A stretch of DNA of 64,000 nt. Origin: Mycolicibacterium mucogenicum DSM 44124. GTDB lineage: Bacteria; Actinomycetota; Actinomycetes; Mycobacteriales; Mycobacteriaceae. The notes under the pieces are model-generated. The model saw only the letters and a program-made list of their open reading frames with translations, was not told where the DNA came from and searched no databases. Positions within the stretch are counted from its first letter, which is position 1, and every line of letters starts with the position of its first letter. A program made the translations under genes and the position numbers. The DNA is taken from NCBI RefSeq assembly GCF_005670685.2, contig NZ_CP062008.1:2480001-2544000 (forward strand). The letters are read 5' to 3'. Of the stretch, positions 27,332-33,641 are shown piece by piece.

Positions 27332-27978
27332 CAGGTCGCGCTGTGGATCTTCGGCAGCAGCGAGGTGTCGGCCGGCTGGGTCGCGTCGGGCTTCAGGCTG
27401 GCCAGCATGGCCTCGATGTCGTCGCTGTGGGCGAGCTCGTTGAACTCGGTGCCGATCGCGAGGTCGACGGAGTCGTCGGGGCGCTGGTCCTGGAACAGCT
27501 GGGTGCACGGCGCGACGAGCCACAGCGCGGCGGCCGCGGACTTGCCGGCCGGGCCGAACCGGATCTGGCCCTGGCATTCCATGCGGGTGCTGGCGTACAC
27601 CGGGTCATTGCTCGCCGCCGGCTGGCCGAAGCCGAGGTCGCGCAGCTCACCGGCGACCTCGCTGGCCTGGCCGCCCTGGCCGCTGGCGTTGAGCACCTTG
27701 ATCTTGGTGTCGGCGAGTTTGGCCGGCACGACGTTGACCATCGAGGACTGCGACACCTCGTCGCCGAGCTTCGGCTGATTCGGATCGGTCGGCGCGGGCG
27801 GGGGATTGCAGGTGATCGCCTGGTGGATTTCGGCGGGCTGGTTCGCGACGACGAGCCAGGCGATCAGCGTCGCCACGGCCAGCACCGCGAACAGGACCGC
27901 GGCGGGCACGTAGTTGCGGCGGCGGAACGGCCGACCGTGTTTGTCGAAGGCTGTGCCCTCGGTGATTTGTGCGACCAC
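27328..27978 (-). CDS. cei: Envelope integrity protein Cei
   Basis: A single-pass membrane protein of 216 residues: a short cytoplasmic N-terminus (VVAQITEGTAFDKHGRPFRRR), one helix (about 29-48), then an exported LytR-C-type domain (VVPAKLADTKIKVLNASGQG). Cysteines at about 57, 133, 157 and the C-terminal Cys likely form disulfides. Cei (Rv2700) has been reported to support cell-envelope integrity and virulence in M. tuberculosis. The GTG start is favoured by a TACAGT -10 only 6 nt upstream, which implies a leaderless mRNA. A CRP-like site is centred about 62 bp upstream. Confidence 0.88.
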   Translation of the reverse strand: MVAQITEGTAFDKHGRPFRRRNYVPAAVLFAVLAVATLIAWLVVANQPAEIHQAITCNPPPAPTDPNQPKLGDEVSQSSMVNVVPAKLADTKIKVLNASGQGGQASEVAGELRDLGFGQPAASNDPVYASTRMECQGQIRFGPAGKSAAAALWLVAPCTQLFQDQRPDDSVDLAIGTEFNELAHSDDIEAMLASLKPDATQPADTSLLPKIHSATC

Positions 27979-27984
27979 ATGAGC

Positions 27985-27990
27985 ACTGTA
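27985..27990 (-). promoter_or_regulatory. -10 element of cei (leaderless)
   Basis: TACAGT on the minus strand lies 6 nt before the GTG start of cei, so transcription should begin at or next to the start codon. Confidence 0.6.
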
Positions 27991-28025
27991 GATGCACCGC
28001 ACCCTGCATGATTACCAAGCACCTC

Positions 28026-28054
28026 TTGTGTCTGTGATGCAAATCACATATAGT
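28026..28054 (+). promoter_or_regulatory. Promoter of the DUF4193 gene
   Basis: TTGTGT (28026-28031), a 17-nt spacer and TATAGT (28049-28054) form a good housekeeping promoter, giving a leader of about 80 nt. The spacer contains the CRP site. Confidence 0.7.
28033..28048. promoter_or_regulatory. CRP (cAMP receptor protein) site
   Basis: TGTGA-TGCAAA-TCACA matches the CRP consensus TGTGA-N6-TCACA perfectly. It occupies the spacer of the DUF4193 promoter, where binding should block it. It is also centred about 62 bp before the predicted cei start site, a position used for activation. Confidence 0.72.
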
Positions 28055-28140
28055 CGGCGCGCTTTTCGGGCACGAATCGTTTGGCGGAAGCGTTCGACGC
28101 TGGTACAAAGCTCTGCTGCAAGGTAACGGAGGGGATGACC

Positions 28141-28443
28141 ATGGCTACCGATTACGACGCCCCGCGGCGTTCTGAGACTGACGAGGTTTCCGAGGACTCT
28201 CTGGAGGAGCTGAAAGCACGGCGCAACGAGGCACAGTCCGCCGTCGTCGACGTCGACGAGACCGACTCGGCCGAGAACTTCGAGTTGCCGGGCGCTGACC
28301 TGTCGGGCGAGGAACTCTCGGTCCGCGTGGTGCCCAAGCAGGCCGATGAGTTCACCTGCTCGAGCTGTTTCCTGGTGCAACACCGCAGCCGTCTCGCCAG
28401 CGAGAAGAACGGCGTGATGATCTGCACCGACTGCGCCGCCTAG
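28141..28443 (+). CDS. DUF4193 family protein (Rv2699c-like)
   Basis: The 100-residue cytoplasmic protein belongs to a family nearly universal in actinobacteria. An acidic N-terminal half (ETDEVSEDSLEELKARR) precedes a C-terminal zinc-ribbon: FTCSSCFLVQHRSRLA and MICTDCAA give a Cys4 pattern. The ATG was chosen after GGAGGGG; an ATG two codons upstream is equivalent. Function unknown; the zinc ribbon at the C-terminus suggests binding of RNA polymerase or nucleic acid. A CRP site overlaps its promoter. Confidence 0.88.
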   Translation: MATDYDAPRRSETDEVSEDSLEELKARRNEAQSAVVDVDETDSAENFELPGADLSGEELSVRVVPKQADEFTCSSCFLVQHRSRLASEKNGVMICTDCAA

Positions 28444-28460
28444 GGATTCACAGACGTCAG

Positions 28461-28497
28461 TGGCCGGTCTCTCGCGCTTCCGCGCGGGGACCGGCCA
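28461..28497. terminator. Bidirectional terminator between DUF4193 and DUF3093 genes
   Basis: TGGCCGGTC and GACCGGCCA pair perfectly and continue into an imperfect GC-rich inner stem with a TTC loop. It lies between convergent stops. Confidence 0.75.
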
Positions 28498-28518
28498 TTC
28501 GGCGTCTTATGGGCCGCG

Positions 28519-29010
28519 CTAGCGGCCCTGCAATGCCGCCAGGACCCGATCGGGATGACGGGTGCTCACCAGCCAGTACGGCGTGGGGTCATCCGGGTCG
28601 TCGAGGACCACGAGGATCAACGGACCCACCCAGGCCCGGTGCACGACGTACGCGGCCGGGTCCAGCTGGCGTCCCAGCGCCGCCGACTTCGCCGAGCGCG
28701 GCACCTCGGCCGACCGGGAGATGACGCTCGTCGGGATGTGTGCCGGTCCCACCCACAGCTCGGTCTCGGCGTCCGGCCCGGTTCCGGTGCTCACCACGCG
28801 CAGCTCGATGCGCCCCATCCACACCAGCGTCGCCGCGGCGACCGGCAGCAGGACGGCGAACGGCGCCCAGGCCGGCACGCCCGACACGCCTTGCACCACT
28901 TCCAGCGCGATCAGGGCCGCCAGCCCGAAACCCGGTAACCACCACCACAAAGGCACCGTCAACCGCTCGCGATAGCGGACGGTTTGGGTGGCTGCTCGCG
29001 TGTCTGACAC
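28519..29010 (-). CDS. DUF3093 membrane protein (Rv2698-like)
   Basis: This protein of 163 residues has two membrane helices near the N-terminus ([18 protein letters not shown] and [19 protein letters not shown], about 21-68). A ~90-residue cytosolic beta-rich domain follows ([19 protein letters not shown] to [18 protein letters not shown]). The [12 protein letters not shown] and [10 protein letters not shown] segments are hallmarks of DUF3093. The GTG start lies 25 bp from the divergent dut start, so promoters must overlap. Function unknown; constant linkage with dut is notable. Confidence 0.82.
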   Translation of the reverse strand: MSDTRAATQTVRYRERLTVPLWWWLPGFGLAALIALEVVQGVSGVPAWAPFAVLLPVAAATLVWMGRIELRVVSTGTGPDAETELWVGPAHIPTSVISRSAEVPRSAKSAALGRQLDPAAYVVHRAWVGPLILVVLDDPDDPTPYWLVSTRHPDRVLAALQGR

Positions 29011-29021
29011 GCGGCCAAGGG

Positions 29022-29027
29022 TAGTCT
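29022..29027 (+). promoter_or_regulatory. -10 element of dut (leaderless)
   Basis: TAGTCT ends 8 nt before the GTG start of dut, indicating a leaderless transcript. Confidence 0.6.
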
Positions 29028-29035
29028 GTGCGGTC

Positions 29036-29500
29036 GTGTCCACCTCTCTGGCGGTAGTTCGGTTGGACCGGGATCTGCCGATGCCGGCCCGTGCACACGA
29101 CGGCGATGCCGGCGTCGATCTGTTCAGCGCGATCGACCTCGAACTGGCCCCCGGTCAGCGCGAGCTGGTGCCGACGGGGATCGCCGTCGCGGTTCCGCAC
29201 GGCATGGTCGGTTTGGTGCATCCGCGGTCGGGATTGGCCATCCGCGTTGGTCTTTCGATCGTGAACGCGCCCGGGACCGTCGACGCCGGGTACCGCGGCG
29301 AGATCAAGGTGGCCCTCATCAACCTCGACCCCAGCGAGCCCATCATCGTGAAACGCGGTGACCGGATCGCTCAGCTGCTGGTGCAGCGGGTCGAGCTGCC
29401 CGAGCTGGTCGAGGTCACGTCGTTCGACGAGGCCGGGCTGGCTGACACCTCACGTGGCGCGGGCGGCCACGGTTCCTCCGGCGGACATGCGAGTTTGTGA
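29036..29500 (+). CDS. dut: Deoxyuridine triphosphatase Dut
   Basis: Trimeric dUTPase of 154 residues hydrolyses dUTP to dUMP and PPi, preventing uracil incorporation and feeding thymidylate synthesis. All five motifs are present: [11 protein letters not shown] (I), [14 protein letters not shown] (II), [17 protein letters not shown] (III), [12 protein letters not shown] (IV) and the P-loop-like C-terminal [15 protein letters not shown] (V). The GTG start gives [11 protein letters not shown], matching mycobacterial Dut N-termini. Its TGA overlaps the next ATG (TGATG), so the DUF3710 gene is translationally coupled. Confidence 0.96.
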   Translation: MSTSLAVVRLDRDLPMPARAHDGDAGVDLFSAIDLELAPGQRELVPTGIAVAVPHGMVGLVHPRSGLAIRVGLSIVNAPGTVDAGYRGEIKVALINLDPSEPIIVKRGDRIAQLLVQRVELPELVEVTSFDEAGLADTSRGAGGHGSSGGHASL

Positions 29501-30243
29501 TGGCATTCGAGTTCAACCCCGAAGAAGACGGCCCGTTCGACATCGAGGACTTCGACGACCCGGCCGACGCCGAGGCGGCCCGCCTGGACCTGGGCGGGGT
29601 GCTCGTCCCGGTGCCCGACGGTTCGCAGCTCAACGTCGAGGTCAATGAACAGGGTGTGCCGAACGCCGTCTGGATCATGACGCCCAACGGCCGGTTCTCC
29701 GTGGCCGCGTATGCCGCGCCCAAGACCGGCGGACTGTGGCGTGAGATCGCCGCCGAGTTGGCCGAATCCCTTCGGGGCGACAACGCCGAGGCGCGCATCG
29801 AGGACGGGCCGTGGGGCCGCGAGGTCGTGGGCCTGCCGGTGCCGCAGCCGGGCCAGCCGCAGGTCGTGATGCGTTTCATCGGGACCGACGGCTACCGGTG
29901 GATGGTGCGCTGTGTCGTCGTGGGCACCGAGGAGACCATCGACGCCATCGCCGACGAGGCGCGAACCTCGTTGGCGGACACCGTGGTTCGTCGTGGTGAC
30001 ACGCCGCTGCCGGTCCGCAGCCCGCTGCCGGTGCAGCTGTCCGAGCCGCTGCTGGAGCAGCTGCGCGCGGCCGCCCAGCAGATGGCGCAGCAGCAGATGG
30101 AGCAGGCTCAGCAGGCGCTCGAACAGCTGCAGCAGCAGTTCGGGCAGCAGCCCGAAGGGGAGCCGGACGCCCGTCGCAGCGAGCAGGGCTCGGCCATGCA
30201 GCAGCTGCGCACCCAGCAGATGGGCACCATCACCGGAGGCTGA
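29500..30243 (+). CDS. DUF3710 family protein (Rv2696c-like)
   Basis: A cytoplasmic actinobacterial protein of 247 residues. It opens with an acidic stretch (FNPEEDGPFDIEDFDDPAD). A mixed alpha/beta domain follows (LDLGGVLVPVPDG, FSVAAYAAPKTGGLWREI, WGREVVGLPV, VMRFIGTDGYRWMVR). The C-terminus is a Gln-rich helix (LRAAAQQMAQQQMEQAQQAL) likely to form a coiled coil. The ATG shares its A with the dut stop. It overlaps the convergent hydrolase by 14 bp. Function unknown; conserved pairing with dut hints at nucleotide or DNA metabolism. Confidence 0.85.
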   Translation: MAFEFNPEEDGPFDIEDFDDPADAEAARLDLGGVLVPVPDGSQLNVEVNEQGVPNAVWIMTPNGRFSVAAYAAPKTGGLWREIAAELAESLRGDNAEARIEDGPWGREVVGLPVPQPGQPQVVMRFIGTDGYRWMVRCVVVGTEETIDAIADEARTSLADTVVRRGDTPLPVRSPLPVQLSEPLLEQLRAAAQQMAQQQMEQAQQALEQLQQQFGQQPEGEPDARRSEQGSAMQQLRTQQMGTITGG

Positions 30244-30940
30244 CGGCCTCCCGCAATGCGGCCACACAGGCGTCGCCGAGCACTGTCGGCTCTTCGCCCA
30301 TCGCATCGAGGGTGACGGTCCGCAGCGCGGCCCTGGGGGCTGCCACGGCCCATTCCGCGGCGACCGCGACGGGGTGTACGGCGTCGTCGACCGCCCCGGC
30401 GACACCCATCGGCACCTGCAGATCGGCGAGCTGTTCGCGCGTCGGCCCGCCATAACCCGCTGCTTCTTCCATCGCATCCGGCAGGCCCGGCCACTGTGCC
30501 GTCCACGACCGCGTCAGTTCGTCGGCGAGCCAGGCGGGGCTGCCCGCGCGCATGCCGGCGACGGCCGCGTCGAGCCCGATCTCGCGCAGCTGCTGTGCCG
30601 AGTAGCGGGCGGCCTGGGCGGCGGGTGCGCCGTCGGACTCGCCGGTCCAGGCGGGCAGTGCGGCCAGGACGGCGATGCACTGGTCGGGGTGCTCGAGCGC
30701 CCAGTTCGTGGCGACGGCGGCGCCCAGGGACACGCCGCCGACGATGATGGGGCCGTGCTGTGCGGCGGCGTCGAGCGCTTCGAGATACCCGGCGATCAGG
30801 TCGCCCGGCAACGGCCGCGGGGCAATCACCACGGCGCCCGCTTCCAGGAGTGCGCCGCCGAACGCCCGGCGGATGTAGTCGTCGTCCGATCCCGTGCCGG
30901 GCAGCAGTACCGCGGTCATCCCTTGCAAGTTGGCCGTCAT
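30230..30940 (-). CDS. Alpha/beta hydrolase (Rv2695-like)
   Basis: A small cytoplasmic alpha/beta-hydrolase of 236 residues. VLLPGTGSDDDYIRRAFG (about 11-28) forms the oxyanion side. The nucleophile elbow is VGGVSLGAAVA (Ser near residue 71). A late Asp (AGAVDDAVHP) supplies the acid, with the His in DDAVHPVA following. No signal peptide is seen. The first ATG is directly preceded by GAGGG; a second ATG seven codons later also has AAGGG. It is divergent from the OB-fold gene. Substrate unknown. Confidence 0.78.
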   Translation of the reverse strand: MTANLQGMTAVLLPGTGSDDDYIRRAFGGALLEAGAVVIAPRPLPGDLIAGYLEALDAAAQHGPIIVGGVSLGAAVATNWALEHPDQCIAVLAALPAWTGESDGAPAAQAARYSAQQLREIGLDAAVAGMRAGSPAWLADELTRSWTAQWPGLPDAMEEAAGYGGPTREQLADLQVPMGVAGAVDDAVHPVAVAAEWAVAAPRAALRTVTLDAMGEEPTVLGDACVAALREAVSLR

Positions 30941-31049
30941 CCCTCGATGGTGCCCGGCGGCCCGAACGGCGCACGCAAGGGGGTCCGGGCGGGTGCGCCG
31001 TCCAGTGAGCGGGATAACGAAGATATATCCCGCGCCGAAATGGCAAATC

Positions 31050-31077
31050 GGAACCAAGAGGTCTAGCGTGACGTTGG
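31050..31077 (+). promoter_or_regulatory. ECF-type promoter before the OB-fold gene
   Basis: GGAACC, a 17-nt spacer and GTTGG fit the SigE/SigH consensus, ending about 48 bp before the start codon. An overlapping TAGATA at 31079-31084 could serve as a housekeeping -10. Confidence 0.55.
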
Positions 31078-31125
31078 TTAGATAGCGGGTCCACGGTGGA
31101 TTCGCAGCAAGTCTCAGGAGAGACC

Positions 31126-31497
31126 ATGGCTACGGCGGAAGGCTATTTGCGCCGACTCACCCGGCGGCTTACCGAGGACCTCGAACAGAGCGATGTCCAG
31201 GAGCTGAACGACGAGGCCCTGAACACCGGCGCCATGCGAGCGGTGGACTGCACGCGCGGACAGGAAGTGACGATGGTCGGCACGCTGCGGTGTGTCGAGA
31301 CCAACGGCAAGGGCTGTTCGGGTGGCGTGCGAGCCGAGCTGTTCGACGGCACCGACACGGTCACGCTGGTCTGGTTGGGTCAGCGGCGCATCCCAGGCAT
31401 CGAATCCGGACGCACCCTGCGGGTGCACGGACGACTCGGAAACTTGGACAGCGGGGCCAAAGCGATCTACAACCCGCACTACGAGATTCAGAAGTGA
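31126..31497 (+). CDS. OB-fold nucleic-acid-binding protein (Rv2694c-like)
   Basis: The 123-residue cytoplasmic protein starts after CAGGAGA. A helical N-terminus (YLRRLTRRLTEDLEQSD) is followed by a single OB fold (QEVTMVGTLRCVE, VRAELFDGTDTVTLVWLGQ, TLRVHGRLGNLDSGAKAIYN), like the tRNA/ssDNA-binding domain of aminoacyl-tRNA synthetases and RecG. It probably binds single-stranded nucleic acid. Its stop overlaps the next gene's GTG start (GTGA), so the pair is translationally coupled. An ECF-type promoter upstream suggests stress induction. Confidence 0.85.
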   Translation: MATAEGYLRRLTRRLTEDLEQSDVQELNDEALNTGAMRAVDCTRGQEVTMVGTLRCVETNGKGCSGGVRAELFDGTDTVTLVWLGQRRIPGIESGRTLRVHGRLGNLDSGAKAIYNPHYEIQK

Positions 31498-32198
31498 CTT
31501 TCCCCGACAAGGGGACCGCGAACGACGAGCAGACCGAAGCCGACATCGAGGCCCAGCAGGATGACGGCGACGCCAAACTGACGGCGCACGTTCTGCTGGA
31601 GCAGATGGGCGGCATCAGCGGCCTGATCTATTCGTCCCTGCCGGTCCTCGTCTTCGTCCCCGTCTCCAGCTTTTTCGGTCTGACGGCCGCGATCTACGCG
31701 GCGCTCGGCGTCGCCGCCCTGGTGCTCGTCTGGCGGCTGGTTCGGCGCGAATCGGTGCAGCCGGCGGTGTCGGGATTCATCGGCGTCGGGATCAGCGCGC
31801 TGATCGCCTACATGATCGGCGCCTCGAAAGGCTATTTCCTGCTTGGCATCTGGTCATCGCTGATTTATGCCGCGGTGTTCGCGATCTCGATCCTGATCCG
31901 GCGCCCCCTGGTCGGCTACGGCTGGAGCTGGGTCACCGGACACGACCGCAGCTGGCGCGACGTCCGGCGGGCGGTGCTCGCGTTCGACATCGCGACCGCG
32001 GTGTGGGTTGTGGTGTTCGGGGCGCGGTTCCTGGTCCAGAACCACCTGTACGGATTGGACCAGACGGGTCTGCTCGGGGTGGCCCGGATCGCCATGGGCT
32101 GGCCGCTCACCGCGGTCGCCGCGCTGGCGTCCTACCTGGCCATCCGGACGGCCCAGAAGGCCCTCCGCGACGCCGAACATCACGTCACCGAGGATTAG
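31494..32198 (+). CDS. DUF3159 membrane protein (Rv2693c-like)
   Basis: An integral membrane protein of 234 residues with about five or six helices (from SGLIYSSLPVLVFVPVSSFFG, about 37 onward, to the ~210 region). The DUF3159 signature VGYGWSWVTGHDRSWRDVRRA lies in a central loop (about 141-161). An acidic N-terminus precedes the first helix. The GTG start overlaps the OB-fold stop by 4 nt. It ends with a 4-bp overlap with the convergent ceoC. Function unknown; constant linkage to ceoBC suggests a link to ion balance, which is inference only. Confidence 0.85.
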   Translation: MTFPDKGTANDEQTEADIEAQQDDGDAKLTAHVLLEQMGGISGLIYSSLPVLVFVPVSSFFGLTAAIYAALGVAALVLVWRLVRRESVQPAVSGFIGVGISALIAYMIGASKGYFLLGIWSSLIYAAVFAISILIRRPLVGYGWSWVTGHDRSWRDVRRAVLAFDIATAVWVVVFGARFLVQNHLYGLDQTGLLGVARIAMGWPLTAVAALASYLAIRTAQKALRDAEHHVTED

Positions 32199-32854
32199 CC
32201 CGGGTTCAGCACCTGGTTGCGCAGCTCCTGCTCGACCTCGGCCACCGCGACGAACAGCAGTTCGTCGCCGCCCTCGAGCGGCTCGTCCGATTCGGGCACG
32301 ATGACGCGCGGGCCGCGCAGGATGGTCACCAACGTGGCATCGCGCGGCAGTTGCAGACGCTTGACCGCCTTGCCGCCCCACGGGGTGTCGTCGGGCAGCG
32401 TGATCTCGACCAGGTTGGCCTGGCCTTTGCGGAAGCTCATCAGCCGGACCAGGTCGCCCACCGACACGGCTTCTTCGACCAGTGACGCCAGCATGCGGGG
32501 CGTCGACACCGCGACGTCGACGCCCCAGCTGTCGTCGAACAGCCACTCGTTGCGCGGGTCGTTGACGCGGGCCACGACGCGGGGGACCGCGAACTCGGTC
32601 TTGGCGAGCAGGCTCACCACCACGTTGGCCTTGTCGTCGCCGGTGGCAGCGATGACGACGTCGAACTCATGAAGCTTGACGGACTCGAGCAGCGAGATCT
32701 CGCAGGCATCGCCGAGACGCCACTGCGCCGCGGGGACGGCGTCGACGTCGATGTGGTCCGGATTGCGTTCCAGCAGCGTCACCTCGTGGTGATCGACCAG
32801 TTCCCGCGCGATGGAGCGGCCGACGGCGCCGGCGCCCGCGATTGCGACCTTCAT
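32195..32854 (-). CDS. ceoC: TrkA-family potassium uptake regulator CeoC
   Basis: This RCK/KTN protein of 219 residues has an N-terminal Rossmann domain with the dinucleotide motif VAIAGAGAVGRSIARELVDHHEVTLLERN reading GAGAVG at about residues 6-11. A C-terminal RCK-C domain (TPWGGKAVKRLQLPRDATLV) follows. Such proteins gate potassium transporters in response to NAD(H), ATP or cyclic dinucleotides. The ATG follows AGGAG, 8 bp after the ceoB stop: a clear two-gene operon. Diverged from ceoB in length and metal-site residues, so the two may form a hetero-oligomer. Confidence 0.92.
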   Translation of the reverse strand: MKVAIAGAGAVGRSIARELVDHHEVTLLERNPDHIDVDAVPAAQWRLGDACEISLLESVKLHEFDVVIAATGDDKANVVVSLLAKTEFAVPRVVARVNDPRNEWLFDDSWGVDVAVSTPRMLASLVEEAVSVGDLVRLMSFRKGQANLVEITLPDDTPWGGKAVKRLQLPRDATLVTILRGPRVIVPESDEPLEGGDELLFVAVAEVEQELRNQVLNPG

Positions 32855-32862
32855 GTGCGCTC

Positions 32863-33537
32863 CTAGTGGCTTTCGACGTCGTCGCCGGGCGGCAGCGATG
32901 CGATGGCGATGGCTTCGGCGACACGGCCCGACACCGTGGCCATGTACACCTGATCGCCGGCCTGGATGACGGTCTTGGCGTCCGGCAGCACGCCGCTGCC
33001 GAACCGGATGAGGAACGCGACGCGGCCGCCGGTCGCCCCTTCCAGTGCGGTGACGCGGTAGCCGACCCAGTCCTCGTGCAGGGACAGTTCGGTGACGCCG
33101 ACGTTGCCCGACGGATCGCGCCACTTGGTGGTCTCGGTCTCGCGCGTCAGCAGATTCAGCAACCGGTCGGTGGTCCACGGCACCGTCGCGATGGTCGGGA
33201 TGCCCAACCGCTCGTACACCGCGGCGCGCTTGGCGTCGTAGATACGCGCGACGACGCGCTGCACGCCGAATGTCTCTCGCGCGACTCGCGCCGAGATGAT
33301 GTTGGAGTTGTCACCGGAGGACACGGCGGCGAACGCGCCGGCCTCTTCGATACCGGCCCGCTCCAGCACGTCGCGGTCAAAACCCATGCCCAGCACGCGT
33401 TCTCCGGGAAATTCGGGCGACAGGCGATGGAACGCCGTCTTGTCCCGGTCGATCACGGCGACCTCATGACCGATGCGGGCCAATCCGTCTGCCAGCGATG
33501 CGCCAACCCGGCCGCAGCCCATCACGACTACTCGCAC
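32863..33537 (-). CDS. ceoB: TrkA-family potassium uptake regulator CeoB
   Basis: The first gene of the ceoBC operon encodes 224 residues: VVVMGCGRVGASLADGLARIG (dinucleotide site GCGRVG at about 7-12), VAVIDRD for the ribose-binding acid, then the regulatory RCK-C domain (VTALEGATGGRVAFLIRFG). The GTG start (VRVVVMGCG) is the only reasonable one. No membrane segment is present, so it must act on a separate transporter. The divergently transcribed KimA-like permease 104 bp away is an obvious candidate partner. In M. tuberculosis CeoBC is reported to respond to pH and chloride/potassium. Confidence 0.93.
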   Translation of the reverse strand: MRVVVMGCGRVGASLADGLARIGHEVAVIDRDKTAFHRLSPEFPGERVLGMGFDRDVLERAGIEEAGAFAAVSSGDNSNIISARVARETFGVQRVVARIYDAKRAAVYERLGIPTIATVPWTTDRLLNLLTRETETTKWRDPSGNVGVTELSLHEDWVGYRVTALEGATGGRVAFLIRFGSGVLPDAKTVIQAGDQVYMATVSGRVAEAIAIASLPPGDDVESH

Positions 33538-33641
33538 CAGCCGATCCTTTCTGGGCCAGGAACCGGCCCCGAAGCGAATTTCATGCCTCAGCTCAGTCCG
33601 AACGCTACAACCCGAGCCTGGGGGGCTTACCCTTGGCTCTC

